Shown one piece after another: positions 63,318 through 64,000 of a DNA stretch of 64,000 nucleotides (position 1 is the stretch's first letter; the number at the start of each line of letters is the position of its first letter). The stretch is from assembly GCF_000179615.1 (NCBI RefSeq), contig NZ_AEDD01000014.1:1-64000 (forward strand), in the 5' to 3' direction. This DNA is from Paenibacillus curdlanolyticus YK9. GTDB lineage: Bacteria; Bacillota; Bacilli; Paenibacillales; Paenibacillaceae. Both the position numbers and the translations under genes were made by a program. The notes below the pieces were generated by a model. That model did not search any database. It was given only the letters and a program-made list of their open reading frames with translations, and had not been told where the DNA came from.

Positions 63318-64000
63318 GTGACAGACAATTATCAAGTCCCGGCTGTTCGGCGAGCGTATGATGTGCTTGATCTGCTTGCAGCTGAGCCTTCACGCCATCG
63401 GCTGATCGATGTTGCCAAGCGGCTGGACGTGAACAAGAGCTCCATGTTTGCCCTGCTGCATACGCTGGAGTCGCTGAGGCTTGTTGAGAAAAACAGCGAT
63501 GACCGGTATGCATTAGGCTCTGCCGTGGGAGCGCTTGGAGGCGCTTTCTTCCGGCAATATGATTATATTTCAGCATTCCACCGCGAGGCGCGTGCGGCAG
63601 CGGCGGGCTTAGGCGCGACGTTTCAGCTAGCCCGGTTAGAAGGGCGCGAAGTCATTTATCTTGCGATTGAAGAAGCATTGACGCCGATTCGGCTCGCTTC
63701 TTCTCCGGGTATTCGGCTGCCTGCGCATGCTACTGCGCTTGGCAAAGCGTTGCTTGCTTCGCTTGATGAGCATGCGCTAGCGCTGCTTTTCACAGAGGAG
63801 CAGCTTGGAGCGCCGTTGACGCCCTACACATTAACGTCTCGCGAGTTGTTGCTGGAGCAGCTGGAAGTTGTACACACAGTGGGCATAGCAGAGGAATCGC
63901 AGGAAGCGGTGCTTGGCATTTGCTGTGCTGCAGCTCCCGTGCGGGGGCGGAATGGGCGAGTGGTGGCTGCAATCAGTTGCTCAATGAGCGTGTTTGAGTG
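63318..64000 (+). CDS. IclR-family transcriptional regulator (3' truncated by window end)
   Basis: The frame opens with GTG at 63318 and has no stop before the window edge (227 codons visible). The N-terminus is an IclR helix-turn-helix: AVRRAYDVLDLLAAEPSRHRLIDVAKRLDVNKSSMFALLHTLESLRLVEKNSDDRYALG. The effector domain follows with VIYLAIEEALTPIRLASSPGIRLPAHATALGKALLASL and, near the edge, AAPVRGRNGRVVAAIS, the usual IclR ligand-pocket blocks. GGAAGGGG lies upstream. It diverges from the sugar-catabolic operon and is its likely repressor; a palindrome before it may be its operator. Confidence 0.9.
   Translation, partial: MTDNYQVPAVRRAYDVLDLLAAEPSRHRLIDVAKRLDVNKSSMFALLHTLESLRLVEKNSDDRYALGSAVGALGGAFFRQYDYISAFHREARAAAAGLGATFQLARLEGREVIYLAIEEALTPIRLASSPGIRLPAHATALGKALLASLDEHALALLFTEEQLGAPLTPYTLTSRELLLEQLEVVHTVGIAEESQEAVLGICCAAAPVRGRNGRVVAAISCSMSVFE

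Overview
The window looks like a chromosomal segment of a Paenibacillus-type Firmicute (Paenibacillaceae). The signs are moderate GC content, strong AGGAGG ribosome sites with frequent TTG/GTG starts, a YesM/YesN two-component pair beside an LplB/YtcP/lipoprotein sugar importer, SLH-domain and YkwD/YocH-like envelope proteins, and a ydaO-type c-di-AMP riboswitch. Species was not determined.

Layout. 1-470: 3' end of a 23S rRNA gene, then tRNA-Glu and initiator tRNA-Met, with no 5S gene between. 600-12.6 kb: an MFS carrier, lipoate ligase, ArsR and AraC regulators, then sensor kinase, response regulator, two CUT1 permeases and a large solute-binding lipoprotein (a carbohydrate uptake system with a cre site). 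12.7-14.2 kb: an IS4-family insertion with a target duplication, sitting in a small array of 15-bp palindromes. 14.2-19.2 kb: an unknown two-domain protein, an SLH surface protein and MetY. 19.3-21.3 kb: an IS110-family element with a long structured non-coding 3' flank, followed by 50-bp repeats in two orientations. 21.4-33.3 kb: redoxin, an orphan immunity-like protein, an HNH protein with acidic/basic repeats, an OmpR/kinase pair with a lipoprotein, an aldo-keto reductase, and a nucleoside-type ABC importer that lacks its binding protein.

33.5-45.7 kb is the most remarkable part: a polymorphic-toxin locus. A secreted DNRLRE/PPC protein precedes a 1612-residue secreted RHS protein whose AT-rich C-terminal tip resembles small HxxR-type nuclease toxins. 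A 59-codon probable immunity gene abuts it, followed by a string of further immunity-like genes (a repeat-bounded cassette, a tandem duplicate pair, a SUKH protein, an unknown protein, and a degenerate ABC-ATPase-like protein). The island ends in twelve 51-bp tandem repeats with a higher-order 204-bp period.

45.8-58.8 kb: a soluble-signal MCP, an acyltransferase-like protein, a glycan cluster (DUF1796, FkbM methyltransferase, two glycosyltransferases with Arg/Lys-rich tails, GDP-sugar enzyme, mannose-1-phosphate guanylyltransferase), a CAP-domain protein, a riboswitch-controlled LysM-3D protein and a polysaccharide deacetylase. 58.9-64 kb: a minus-strand sugar or inositol-type catabolic operon (TIM-barrel isomerase, two Gfo/Idh/MocA dehydrogenases, AraC regulator), divergent from an IclR-family regulator cut by the window edge. 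Family names are from memory of motifs; no database search was run.
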